Of a stretch of 8,736 nt of DNA, positions 1 through 7,243 are shown piece by piece; position 1 is the first letter of the stretch; every line of letters starts with the position of its first letter. The DNA comes from Campylobacterales bacterium (lineage in GTDB: Bacteria; Campylobacterota; Campylobacteria; Campylobacterales; Hydrogenimonadaceae), in NCBI GenBank assembly GCA_027065635.1, contig JAMONQ010000187.1, positions 1 through 8,736 of the forward strand. The letters are read 5' to 3'. Position numbers and translations under genes: made by a program. The notes beneath the pieces are model-generated. The model saw only the letters and a program-made list of their open reading frames with translations, was not told the DNA's origin and did not search any database.

Positions 1-219
1 GGAGTGGTCTATCAGTCCTTTGCAGGATGCCAGGTATACGAGATGGAGCAAAGAAGCATACAAAAGCATATGCAGGAAATAGGAGTACCGATGCTCTATG
101 TAGAGACCGACTACAGTCCGGCGCAAGGAGGTCAGCTCTCTACGCGGATCGAAGCCTTTATCGAGTCCTTGAAGGTGAAAAAGCGAAAAGACGCCCATGC
201 AAAAGGAGAGAAAGAATGA
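1..219 (+). CDS. 2-hydroxyacyl-CoA dehydratase family (HgdB / YjiM / DCCP-like) iron-sulfur protein, C-terminal fragment
   Basis: The reading frame is open from the first base, so the gene starts outside the window; 72 residues and a TGA stop remain. The fragment has the usual end of this family: a conserved Cys in GCQVYEME (residues 9-16 of the fragment), then IGVPMLYVETDYSP and GGQLSTRIEAFIE. In the family that Cys is normally a cluster ligand, and the GQ-xx-TRIEAF stretch is the closing helix. The C-terminal tail is Lys-rich. The stop overlaps the activator start (ATGA), so the two are almost certainly translated as a pair. The family reduces or dehydrates substrates at a low-potential Fe-S cluster after ATP-driven electron injection. 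The fragment cannot tell whether this is a true dehydratase subunit, a benzoyl-CoA reductase-like subunit or a double-cubane cluster protein. Confidence 0.88.
   Translation, partial: GVVYQSFAGCQVYEMEQRSIQKHMQEIGVPMLYVETDYSPAQGGQLSTRIEAFIESLKVKKRKDAHAKGEKE
203..208 (+). promoter_or_regulatory. Ribosome binding site of the activator gene
   Basis: A perfect AAGGAG lies inside the last codons of the upstream gene, 7 bases before the ATG at 216. It decides the start: the same frame is open further upstream without stop codons, but that extension overlaps the dehydratase reading frame and lacks such a site, whereas 216 gives the expected MSHFCGIDIGST N-terminus. Confidence 0.85.
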
Positions 220-1019
220 GCCACTTTTGCGGAATCGATATAGGATCTACGGCGATCAAGATAGTAATAGTCGACGAGAAAGGCGAGATAGAGGGTCAGA
301 TGGTGAGTGCAAGCGGCAGCATGTTCTACAAGTACGCCAAAGAGAGTCTGGGACGCTTGTGCGAAAGTATCGGTATTTTACCAGATCAGATTGACTATAT
401 CGTTTCAACCGGATACGGCAGGAAGCTATTCAAGGAGGCCGACGAAACTATAAGCGAAATTACCGCAAACGCTATAGGGGCAAGGAAGGCCGGAGAGAAG
501 TTCGGTCTGATCAGGACCATCATCAATATCGGAGGTCAGGACTCCAAGGCTATCGGTCTCGATGAAGAGGGGAACGTAGTCAATTTCGCGATGAACGATC
601 GGTGTGCAGCCGGTACAGGCAAGTTTCTCGATGTGGCGGCGGCTAAGCTGGAGATCGATGTGGAAGAGCTTGGAGAGTACCACTTCAAATCGACCGGTAC
701 ACCCTTGGCCATAAACAGCACATGCGCCGTTTTCGCAGAGTCCGAGATAATTGGACTGCTTGGAAACGAGCATACCAAAGAGGATATTGTCGCAGGAATC
801 CACTTCTCGATCGCAAAACGGATAATCAGACTCGCCAGAAGGGTAGGGCTTGAAGATGTCGTATATTTCGACGGCGGTCCTGCACTGAATGCCGGGCTTG
901 TGGCGGCTATCGAAGACGAGATGGGAAAGGAGCTGGCGATTCCGGAGTATCCGCAGATCACTACGGCTCTTGGTGCGGCTCTGTTGGCGAAAGATGCATA
1001 CGCGATGGAAAGAGATTAG
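216..1019 (+). CDS. Acyl-CoA dehydratase activase (HgdC / YjiL / BadF-BadG type ATPase)
   Basis: This 267-residue protein has the normal length of the ASKHA-fold activators, which are homodimers holding one bridging [4Fe-4S] cluster. They hydrolyse ATP to push a low-potential electron into a partner dehydratase-like protein. Visible motifs in order: the phosphate-1 loop GIDIGSTAIK near the start; STGYGRK (about residue 65); NIGGQDSKAI (about 105), the second phosphate loop region; NDRCAAGTGKF (about 125) with the first cluster Cys; NSTCAVFAESEII (about 165) with the second; and the adenosine motif YFDGGPALNAGL (about 218), followed by EYPQITTALGAALLA. All key residues seem intact. The 4-base overlap with the upstream gene fits the usual genetic pairing of activator and partner. 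The protein is cytoplasmic and oxygen-sensitive by family precedent. Confidence 0.94.
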   Translation: MSHFCGIDIGSTAIKIVIVDEKGEIEGQMVSASGSMFYKYAKESLGRLCESIGILPDQIDYIVSTGYGRKLFKEADETISEITANAIGARKAGEKFGLIRTIINIGGQDSKAIGLDEEGNVVNFAMNDRCAAGTGKFLDVAAAKLEIDVEELGEYHFKSTGTPLAINSTCAVFAESEIIGLLGNEHTKEDIVAGIHFSIAKRIIRLARRVGLEDVVYFDGGPALNAGLVAAIEDEMGKELAIPEYPQITTALGAALLAKDAYAMERD

Positions 1020-1027
1020 AGGAGAGG

Positions 1028-1058
1028 TTATACTTCGTTAACACTTTTTCCCTATGAT
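1028..1058 (+). promoter_or_regulatory. Candidate sigma70-type promoter for the small Met/Gly-rich gene
   Basis: TATGAT at 1053-1058 matches five of six -10 consensus bases and follows a T-rich stretch (ACTTTTTCCC), as is common in epsilonproteobacterial promoters where the -35 box is weak. A poor -35 match, TTATAC, lies at 1028-1033 with a long 19-base spacer. The gap of 80 bases after the activator gene makes a separate promoter plausible. This is a pattern match only. Confidence 0.35.
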
Positions 1059-1099
1059 TGTATCGACCGGAACAAAAACAGTACATCAAAGGAGTCGAA

Positions 1100-1414
1100 A
1101 TGACAGTAGGCGGAAGCGGTGCAATGAACCGCATGGGAATGCAGATGGGCGGCATGGGAATGGGTCGCGGCCAGGGCGGCGGAAACGGGATGAAGGATGT
1201 AATGCAGCAACTCTCTCCCGACCAAAGAAGCGAGCTGAAGGCTCAGATGCAGACACTGAGCGAGAGCGACAGGCAAGCGGCGATAGAGAGCATGAAGGAG
1301 GTCGACTCCTCTACACTCTCTTCCGAGGAGTATTATCAGACTCTTCTCTCCATAGTCGGAGGAGATTCGACACAAACAACCACCGATACTTCTGCATTGG
1401 ATACCTACGCGTAG
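1100..1414 (+). CDS. Small Met/Gly-rich protein of unknown function
   Basis: The start chosen is the ATG at 1100, preceded by AAAGGAG at 1088-1094 with a 5-base spacer; earlier in-frame TTG codons lack a site. The product has 104 residues and I do not recognise a named family. Residues 1-35 are low-complexity, with 9 Met and 13 Gly (MNRMGMQMGGMGMG at 9-22), and there is no hydrophobic signal peptide or membrane helix. Residues 36-70 look helical and charged, with LSPDQRSEL at 38-46, which resembles the LTxxQ motif of Spy/CpxP proteins, and LSESDRQA at 53-60. The C-terminal third is Ser/Thr-rich and ends ALDTYA. Met-rich stretches can bind Cu(I) in other proteins, but those are usually exported. 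It may equally be a disordered export substrate or a regulatory protein. The gene looks real because of its good ribosome site, its position, and a composition that does not look like random sequence. Confidence 0.75.
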   Translation: MTVGGSGAMNRMGMQMGGMGMGRGQGGGNGMKDVMQQLSPDQRSELKAQMQTLSESDRQAAIESMKEVDSSTLSSEEYYQTLLSIVGGDSTQTTTDTSALDTYA

Positions 1415-1429
1415 AAACTGCGCAAGAGG

Positions 1430-1460
1430 TCTCGCCGGTTTTGGGCTACGGCCGGCGGGA
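1430..1460. terminator. Hairpin between convergent genes, possible bidirectional terminator
   Basis: A nine-pair stem (one G-T pair) with core CGCCGG at 1433-1438 and CCGGCG at 1452-1457 and a 13-base loop sits in the 51-base gap between the stop of the small + strand gene and the stop of the RND pump gene. Its place is right for a shared terminator, but neither strand has a real T-run after the stem (only CCTTT on +), so classical intrinsic termination is uncertain. Confidence 0.4.
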
Positions 1461-1465
1461 ACCTT

Positions 1466-4400
1466 TCATGACTTCACTCGCTTTTTAATCGACTCGACAC
1501 TCATATAGAGCATAGGCACTATAAAAAGGGTTACAAATGTCGCAAAGAGTATACCGAACCCCAAAGAGATCGCCATAGGAATCAGAAACTTCGCCTGTTT
1601 CGAAGTTTCGAAAATCATCGGTACCAAGCCTCCGAAAGTGGTCACGGTCGTTAGAAGAATCGGCCTGAAACGTTCTGTAGCCGCATCCTTGATAACCCTC
1701 TCGAGCGCCATTTTTGGAAATCTTTTTCTCTTTTTGTTGGCGGTGTCTATCAGAATCAGGGCATCGTTAACCACTATACCGCATAGCGCTACTATACCGA
1801 GCAGGCTTACAATGCTCAGGTTGTATCCCATGAGCAGATGACCGAAAATCGCACCAATGATACCGAAGGGAATACTCGTCATCACGACGATCGGATGGAG
1901 GTAGTTGCCAAAAGCGATCGCAAGGAGTACAAATATCGCAAAGAGAGCGAATATAAAAGAGCGTTTCAGCGTAGAGAAGCTCTCCCTTATTTCACTTTGG
2001 GCGCCTTCGAAACTGTACTCGAGCCCTTTGTATCTCTCTTTCAGCCTGGGCAGCAGATCGCTTTTGAGGTCGTTGATAATTTCGATCGATCTGCTTCTTG
2101 GTCTTATCTGTGCCTCGACGGTGACAACCCTTTTGCCGTCTACCCGGATGATCTGGGTATTTGTATAGCGATAGGTGAAGTCCGCTATATCCTTGAGAGA
2201 GACCTCTTTTTTCTCTTTGGTCAGCAGTTTGAGGTCGTACAGTGTCGTCAGCCGGCTACGCTCCTCTTTCGGCAGTCTGACGATGACCTTGTATTCGCTT
2301 CCATCTACCAGAACCCTTTGCGCCAGGGCTCCGTGAAGGGCGTTACGGACCTCTTTTGCCACGCTCTCGGCATTGAAGCCCATAGCGTATGCTTCCGGTT
2401 TCAGTTGAAAATCTATCGCTCTTTTTCCATCCTCAAATCCGTCTGAAATATCATATACTCTCGGATAGAGCCGCAGGGCCTCGGCAACCGTTTCACTGAC
2501 CTTTTTCAAAATTGCCAGATCAGGATGGCTTATCTGAAGAGAGATAGCGCTTCCGTGGCCGGGGCCGGCTGCAAAGGCCGATATTTTAAGTAGCTTTACC
2601 CCAGTTATACTTTTTGTCTGTTTGCGCCACTCGGCGGCGAATGTCCTAGCCGGTAGAATCTCTTCTCTCTCCGATGCCGGTGGGATGTAGACTCTGACGG
2701 TAGCTTCGTGTGCACCCTCTCTGCCTATGCGGGCGTACACTCCTTTGATATATCCTTTCAGACCGAGCCGCTCCTGAACCTCGAAAGCGGCATCGGTCAA
2801 CTCTTTCGCCAACGACTCGGTTACCTCGGAAGAGGTTCCAAACGGCATCTTCAAAGTTGCCTGGATATAGTTTGACGGAGTTCTCGGAAAAGGCTGCATT
2901 CCCATTCTGCCGCTTGCCGCATATGAGACAGTCACAATAAGAAGCGCCATCGCTATGAGCAGAACCGGGTATCTGTATTTAAGAGATAGAGCCAAAACCG
3001 GAGCGAATTTTAAATGTACCCATGCACGGAATTTGCGGTTGAATCTCTCTTGCAGCGTTGAAACCGGGGTGAATACTCCTTTTTTGGATCTCCCCTCGAT
3101 TCCGGCCAGATGAGAAGGCAATATAAATAGAGATTCGAACCACGAAACTATGAATATCGTTATGACGACTACGGGAATCACCTGAAAAATCTTTCCTGTT
3201 GTACCCGGTATGAAATAGATGGGCAAGAAAGCGACTATATTGGTCAATATTGCGAATGTGACCGGTACCGCCATCTGTTTCGCACCTTCTATGGCGGCAT
3301 CCAGTGCCGAGAGACCTCGCTCTTTGTAGCGGTAGATGTTTTCACCGACGATAATGGCGTCGTCCACGACGATCCCGAGTGCTATAATGAAGGCGAACAG
3401 TGAAACCATACTGATAGAGACGTCCAGAACCGGGAAGAGTGCCATAGCCCCCAGAAACGAGATCGGAATCCCCATCATTACCCAGAATGCGAGGCGGACT
3501 TCAAGAAACAAAGAGAGCAGTACGAGTACTATCAGCAGGCCGAGAAGACTGTTTTTCAAGAGCAGGTTCACCCGCTCCTTGAAGAGGGAGGCCTGGTTTG
3601 ATACGATGAGCAGACGCATCTGTTTTGGGGCGTTTTCGTTGAATTTGTCGACCTCCTGTCTGACAACTTCGAGAATTTTTATCGGGGAGATCTCCTGGGG
3701 GTTTCTCACAGCCATTCTTATAGCCGGTTTCCCGTCGTACAGCGCGAAGTAGTCATCGTTTTCAAAGCTTTCGTACACCTTCGCTATATCTGATAGAAAA
3801 ACTCTATGGCCTGTGGCTGTAGTGAGTATCGGGATACTCTCGAACTCCTTCGTGCTTTCGCTTCGCTGGGCAAGTCTTACAAGTATCTGAGTCCCCCTGG
3901 TTTTCAGACTTCCTGCAGGCAGATCGAGGCTCTCCGAACTTATCGCATCCGCGACATCCTTGATGGAGAGCCTGTATTTTCTGAGTTTTCGTTCGTCCAC
4001 TTCTATGGTGAATTGAAGTTTGGTCGCGCCGTATATATCCACCTTGGAGATCTCTTTGTGGGCAAGCAGCTCTCTTTTAAATCTTTTCGCCTCTTTGTAG
4101 AGCCTTATTCGGTCTATGGGGGCATAGAGTATAAGAGCGAGAGTCTGGCGCTCGTAACTGCGCATGGAGACTTTCGGCTTTTCGGCATCGACGGGAAAGG
4201 TTCGTATGCGGTTGACCGCGTTTTGGATATCTGTCTGCAATAGCCAAAGATCGTATCCCTGCCTCGCCTCGACGGTTACGGTCGCACTACCCTCTTTCGC
4301 GACTGAGGTATACCTCTTGATACCGTCCACTCCGCCGAGCGCCTCCTCTATGGGCAATATGATGCCTGTTTCGATCTCTTTGGGGCCTGCACCGGGATAG

Positions 4401-4570
4401 GAGACACTGATACGTATCTCATCGTGTTCGTAATCTGGATAAACCTCTTTTCTCACATCTACCAAAGCGATAAGACCGCCGATAAGGGCTATTATCATCA
4501 AAAGATTCGCCGCCACAGGATGGGAGGCCATCCATGCTATCGCTCCGTTTCGGCTCTTTTTTTCGTCCAT
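1466..4570 (-). CDS. RND efflux transporter permease subunit (AcrB/HAE-like)
   Basis: This 1034-residue inner-membrane protein is full length for the family. It has one N-terminal helix (about 16-37), a first periplasmic porter/docking domain (about 38-335), helices 2-6 (about 338-486), helix 7 (534-553), a second periplasmic domain, and helices 8-12 (about 870-1024). The proton relay is visible in helix 4 as GIVVDDAIIVGEN with Asp403-Asp404. In helix 10 the usual Lys of AcrB (AKN) is replaced: the sequence reads GIVVNDALILID with Asn935-Asp936. The protein should pump substrate from the periplasm or outer membrane leaflet using proton flow, as a trimer. The adaptor's TAA is separated from this ATG by a single base, so translation is coupled. 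The sequence looks closer to drug/lipophile (HAE-type) than to heavy-metal pumps, since no Met relay is obvious, but the substrate is unknown. Confidence 0.96.
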   Translation of the reverse strand: MDEKKSRNGAIAWMASHPVAANLLMIIALIGGLIALVDVRKEVYPDYEHDEIRISVSYPGAGPKEIETGIILPIEEALGGVDGIKRYTSVAKEGSATVTVEARQGYDLWLLQTDIQNAVNRIRTFPVDAEKPKVSMRSYERQTLALILYAPIDRIRLYKEAKRFKRELLAHKEISKVDIYGATKLQFTIEVDERKLRKYRLSIKDVADAISSESLDLPAGSLKTRGTQILVRLAQRSESTKEFESIPILTTATGHRVFLSDIAKVYESFENDDYFALYDGKPAIRMAVRNPQEISPIKILEVVRQEVDKFNENAPKQMRLLIVSNQASLFKERVNLLLKNSLLGLLIVLVLLSLFLEVRLAFWVMMGIPISFLGAMALFPVLDVSISMVSLFAFIIALGIVVDDAIIVGENIYRYKERGLSALDAAIEGAKQMAVPVTFAILTNIVAFLPIYFIPGTTGKIFQVIPVVVITIFIVSWFESLFILPSHLAGIEGRSKKGVFTPVSTLQERFNRKFRAWVHLKFAPVLALSLKYRYPVLLIAMALLIVTVSYAASGRMGMQPFPRTPSNYIQATLKMPFGTSSEVTESLAKELTDAAFEVQERLGLKGYIKGVYARIGREGAHEATVRVYIPPASEREEILPARTFAAEWRKQTKSITGVKLLKISAFAAGPGHGSAISLQISHPDLAILKKVSETVAEALRLYPRVYDISDGFEDGKRAIDFQLKPEAYAMGFNAESVAKEVRNALHGALAQRVLVDGSEYKVIVRLPKEERSRLTTLYDLKLLTKEKKEVSLKDIADFTYRYTNTQIIRVDGKRVVTVEAQIRPRSRSIEIINDLKSDLLPRLKERYKGLEYSFEGAQSEIRESFSTLKRSFIFALFAIFVLLAIAFGNYLHPIVVMTSIPFGIIGAIFGHLLMGYNLSIVSLLGIVALCGIVVNDALILIDTANKKRKRFPKMALERVIKDAATERFRPILLTTVTTFGGLVPMIFETSKQAKFLIPMAISLGFGILFATFVTLFIVPMLYMSVESIKKRVKS

Positions 4571-4571
4571 T

Positions 4572-5780
4572 TTATCTACCGACCGCGTTTGGGGTTTCGA
4601 GCACTTTCACTCTGAGTTTCATACCCTCTATCGGGATATCGAGTCCGGTAAGAAGAATCTTTTCATCCGGATCGAACTCCGAGAACGGAACGAGATACCC
4701 GTTTTTTGAGCGCCAAAGAGTCTTCACTCTTTTTATCCTGAGCCTTTTATCTTCGCCTACACACCAAAGTGTGGAGTCTCCTCTGAAAATATCTGCCGGA
4801 ATCGAAACGACATTTTCAAACACTCTTCCTTTTATTGCAACTTTTACAAATCCGTTTAGTACAAGGGGTTTGTGTGTACCATTCAAAGAGAGAGGATCTT
4901 TCACCTCGATCAATAGGTTTGCAGTTTTGCTCTGGGGATCGAGCGAGGCTTCAAGAGAGAGAACCCTCCCCTCCAGGGACTCGGTTTCGCTTCGCCAGAA
5001 ATCGTGCCTGATTTTGGCCAACGATCCGTCGACAGAGTTGTAGCCCGGTATCTTGATCGTAAAGAGATCTCTGGTAGAGAGTGTAGCTTTTATCAAAAAA
5101 CGATCGGTTTCAATAAGCGTAGCCAGCATAGACGCCTCCTTGACCTGGTCGCCTACCGCCGCTTCCACGTTTTGAACTATTGCGTCAAACGGAGCGACTA
5201 TCTGGCACCTCTCAAGGTCGAGTTTGACTCTTTGCAATGCCGCTTCAGCCGCTTTTACCGCACTTTTTGCGGCTTTTATATGCGGCTTTCGCAACAGGTA
5301 CTCTTTTTCGTCGGCCGTCAAGTCGAGCTTTGAGAGCGAGAGTTCATAGGCGGCGCTTGCGCTTTTTTGCAGCTCCGTTTCAAGCTGGAGTTTCGCTTCG
5401 TTTAGCGCATACTCTTTTTGCGGCAGATCGAGCAGGAAGTCGCTATCGTCAAGACGAATCAGAGGTTCACCCTTTTTGACGACGAAACCCGGAATCAGAG
5501 AGTCGGAAATCCAGGTTATCTTCGATGATACTCTTGCGCTCAGAGACTGTGTGCGATACGCGTTCACTTCGCCGAAAGCGTGAACTTCCGCCTCTATTGT
5601 CCGTGGAACGGGAGCGATAACTTCAACGAGCGGCGCCGACTCTTTAATGGTTGAGCGTTTGTGGCCTTTGGGTTTGTGTGTTATCCAGAAGTACGATAGA
5701 TATACTCCCGCTCCAAAAAGTACAAGTGCGACTGTAATTGCCAGGATACTCTTTTTCGAACTCTTTGCACTCTCTTTCAT
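4572..5780 (-). CDS. RND efflux periplasmic adaptor subunit (membrane fusion protein)
   Basis: This 402-residue protein links the pump to the outer-membrane factor. One N-terminal helix (about 11-31) anchors it in the inner membrane; there is no lipobox. The split lipoyl domain is visible as SARVSSKITWI...GFVVKKGEPLIRLDDSDF (81-115) and CQIVAPFDAIVQNVEAAVGDQV (192-213). Between them lies an alpha-hairpin (about 117-190) that would contact the outer-membrane factor. The beta-barrel and membrane-proximal regions follow, with the typical VSIPADIF (325-332) and a C-terminal GLDIPIEGMKL. Its ATG overlaps the upstream stop as ATGA. The junction holds a curious 9-base direct repeat, ATGAAAGAG, once in frame at the end of the upstream gene and once as this start, so the two proteins respectively end and begin with MKES. 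The ribosome site is weak, which fits translational coupling. Confidence 0.95.
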   Translation of the reverse strand: MKESAKSSKKSILAITVALVLFGAGVYLSYFWITHKPKGHKRSTIKESAPLVEVIAPVPRTIEAEVHAFGEVNAYRTQSLSARVSSKITWISDSLIPGFVVKKGEPLIRLDDSDFLLDLPQKEYALNEAKLQLETELQKSASAAYELSLSKLDLTADEKEYLLRKPHIKAAKSAVKAAEAALQRVKLDLERCQIVAPFDAIVQNVEAAVGDQVKEASMLATLIETDRFLIKATLSTRDLFTIKIPGYNSVDGSLAKIRHDFWRSETESLEGRVLSLEASLDPQSKTANLLIEVKDPLSLNGTHKPLVLNGFVKVAIKGRVFENVVSIPADIFRGDSTLWCVGEDKRLRIKRVKTLWRSKNGYLVPFSEFDPDEKILLTGLDIPIEGMKLRVKVLETPNAVGR

Positions 5781-7141
5781 AGCGACTCTTTCATGATTTC
5801 CTGCCTTTTAAAAGGTGTCAGTGTCGATCTGTAAAAATCTATATACGCACCAATCAGCTCGTATCTTCTCTTCGCAATATCGTTTTGCAGGGCAAGAAGT
5901 CCCCGTTTCGCTTCGAGATATCTGTCGTAACTATCCTGTCCGTGACGGAAATTTTCCCTGTAGAGGTTCGTGCGCATTCGTTCGAGCTCAAGACGCTTCA
6001 TTGTATAGTGTAGCGCGCTGCGTGCTCTTTTGATCTCTTTTAGCGCATCGATGATTTCTCCCGTGGCTTCAAGAATCGTTTTTTTGACCATGAAAAGCTC
6101 TTCGTCACGTCTGGCGAGAGCCTCTTTCGCGTCACTTTCACGCCTTTTTCCGTCAAACAGCGGTGCGGTAAGATTTGCGCTGAATGTCGAAAACCACTCT
6201 TCGATACCCTCCGTAAAGGAGAGTTCGCGCCCATCTATGTAAATGTTGAGAGAGACTCTTGGGTACTGCTCTGCAACAGCCGCCGCCGCACGCCGGTCGA
6301 TCGCTTCGAGTCTGGCGATTTGAGACTGAACGTCCGATCTAAAGAGCGCCGCTTTTGTATCTATCTTCGGTATTGGCTTTCTCTCTATATTGTAGAGGGT
6401 GACAGGTTCGTAAGGAAGAGGCGAGTCGACTTTTCCGCCGAACAGGATCGCAAGTGTCGTATGAAGTCTGGAGATATCGTTGTTTGCGGTTGAAAGATCG
6501 TTTTTCATCTGCTCGATAGTACTTTGCAAAGAGATTAGCTCCGTTTTTGTTGCCTCACCTCTTTTATAGCGGAATTCGAGCAGTTTGAGTTCGCTCTGTG
6601 CCGTTTGTATGGAACTCTCTATATTTTCAGCCTGCTCTTTTTTGTAGGCTAATGCGTACCAGTTGCTGCAAAAAAGAGCACTCAATGTCGCAGCACTATC
6701 GAGATAATCGAATTTGGCGGCATCGAACTCCCTTTGTGCCGCTACCATTAGAGCCTCGATTCGTCCCCATAGATCCGGTTCGTATGTTCCTCTTGAAGAG
6801 AGCGAGAGAGTGGAGTCGTCGGTGTCGGATATGGAGCGTTCAAAAGCGGTGGAGAGGTCGACTGACGGAAGGCGGCCAGACTCTTCGCTTTTCAATCGAT
6901 AATATGCCTGATCGATTCTGGTCGCGTATATATGGATATCGTGGTTTCTTTCGAACATCAGTTCTACGGATCGGCTCAGATTTTCATCCTCGAATCTCCT
7001 CCACCAGTGCGGCAATGCGGGAGGTGTAACGGCCGATCGCCTCTCTTTCCATGATTTTGGAGCCGGCTGATACGGTGTGCAAGAGCAGAGTAGAAAAAGC
7101 GGCATCAGGGCCAAAGCTAAGGCTGTCAAGCGGCTTGCCAT
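5777..7141 (-). CDS. Outer-membrane efflux lipoprotein, TolC/OprM (NodT) type
   Basis: With the start at 7141 the product has 454 residues, usual for OprM-like channels. An AGGA (7147-7150) lies 5 bases before this ATG; the other ATG two codons upstream (7147) touches the same site and is less likely. A lipoprotein signal peptide ends in the lipobox LCSC, with Cys21 as the acylated residue. Two outer-membrane efflux repeats follow. The first carries the family motif YEPDLWGRI (about 120) and LEFRYKRGEATKTELISLQ (about 188); the second carries LTAPLFDGKRRESD (about 324), HGQDSYDRYLEAKRGLLALQND (about 400) and a closing helix YIDFYRS. It would form the trimeric outer-membrane and periplasmic duct for the pump encoded downstream. 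It is the first gene of the operon and so sits next to the likely promoter. Confidence 0.95.
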   Translation of the reverse strand: MASRLTALALALMPLFLLCSCTPYQPAPKSWKERRSAVTPPALPHWWRRFEDENLSRSVELMFERNHDIHIYATRIDQAYYRLKSEESGRLPSVDLSTAFERSISDTDDSTLSLSSRGTYEPDLWGRIEALMVAAQREFDAAKFDYLDSAATLSALFCSNWYALAYKKEQAENIESSIQTAQSELKLLEFRYKRGEATKTELISLQSTIEQMKNDLSTANNDISRLHTTLAILFGGKVDSPLPYEPVTLYNIERKPIPKIDTKAALFRSDVQSQIARLEAIDRRAAAAVAEQYPRVSLNIYIDGRELSFTEGIEEWFSTFSANLTAPLFDGKRRESDAKEALARRDEELFMVKKTILEATGEIIDALKEIKRARSALHYTMKRLELERMRTNLYRENFRHGQDSYDRYLEAKRGLLALQNDIAKRRYELIGAYIDFYRSTLTPFKRQEIMKESL

Positions 7142-7173
7142 CGCCATCCTTTTTGTACGATCGGTGGTAGCTT

Positions 7174-7191
7174 ATAATTTTATAAAATTAT
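7174..7191. repeat. Perfect 18-bp AT-only palindrome, candidate operator of the efflux operon
   Basis: ATAATTTTATAAAATTAT reads the same on both strands, with its centre between 7182 and 7183. It lies directly downstream of the -10 box in the direction of the efflux operon, where a repressor would block transcription. RND operons are commonly controlled by TetR- or MarR-type repressors binding such sites, but no regulator gene is in the window. AT-only palindromes can also arise by chance in such AT-rich sequence. Confidence 0.45.
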
Positions 7192-7192
7192 T

Positions 7193-7221
7193 ATTATATC
7201 CTTAATAGATTAATATTTCTT
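7193..7221 (-). promoter_or_regulatory. Candidate promoter of the RND efflux operon
   Basis: On the - strand a perfect TATAAT -10 box lies at 7198-7193, about 50 bases before the start codon of the outer-membrane factor. The upstream bases are AT-rich; the 17-base spacing position holds only AAGAAA (7221-7216), a poor -35. A second -10-like TATAAG lies at 7176-7171. The region 7171-7225 is the most AT-rich stretch of the window. Confidence 0.5.
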
Positions 7222-7225
7222 TAAT

Positions 7226-7235
7226 GTAGATCTAC
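7226..7235. repeat. 10-bp palindrome GTAGATCTAC upstream of the efflux promoter
   Basis: This perfect inverted repeat lies just upstream of the -35 position of the candidate efflux promoter and downstream of the SafE-like stop codon. It could be an activator or repressor half of a two-site operator together with the AT palindrome on the other side of the -10 box. It is short, so chance is a fair alternative. Confidence 0.3.
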
Positions 7236-7243
7236 GCTGAGCC

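Noticed and set aside
27..215. N-terminal extension of the activator gene, giving a 330-residue protein
   Set aside because: It overlaps the dehydratase frame, which has clear family motifs. The ATG at 216 has a strong ribosome site and gives the normal family N-terminus and length.
536..961. Long open frame on the - strand inside the activator gene (141 codons)
   Set aside because: It is antisense to a conserved gene, Ser/Pro-rich in the way antisense frames are, and has no ribosome site or recognisable motif.
1020..1050. Possible terminator after the activator gene (GTTA...TAAC followed by TTTTT)
   Set aside because: The stem is only four A/T-rich pairs, too weak to call; the T-run is better read as the upstream part of the candidate promoter.
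1838..2446. Open frame of 202 codons on the + strand, antisense to the RND pump gene
   Set aside because: The - strand frame is a full-length RND pump with conserved motifs throughout. The + frame has no family features and is a shadow of it.
3336..4243. Two further + strand open frames of about 140 codons within the pump gene
   Set aside because: They are antisense shadows of the pump frame, with low-complexity translations and no start signals.
5765..5795. Repeated ATGAAAGAG at the junction of outer-membrane factor and adaptor as a possible insertion target duplication
   Set aside because: The nine-base repeat encodes ordinary residues in both proteins, nothing is inserted between the copies, and chance or coupled initiation explains it.
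7153..7178. TATAAT on the + strand in the AT-rich gap before the efflux operon
   Set aside because: It lies inside the AT palindrome, the possible -35 spacing is only 14 bases, and no gene follows on the + strand.
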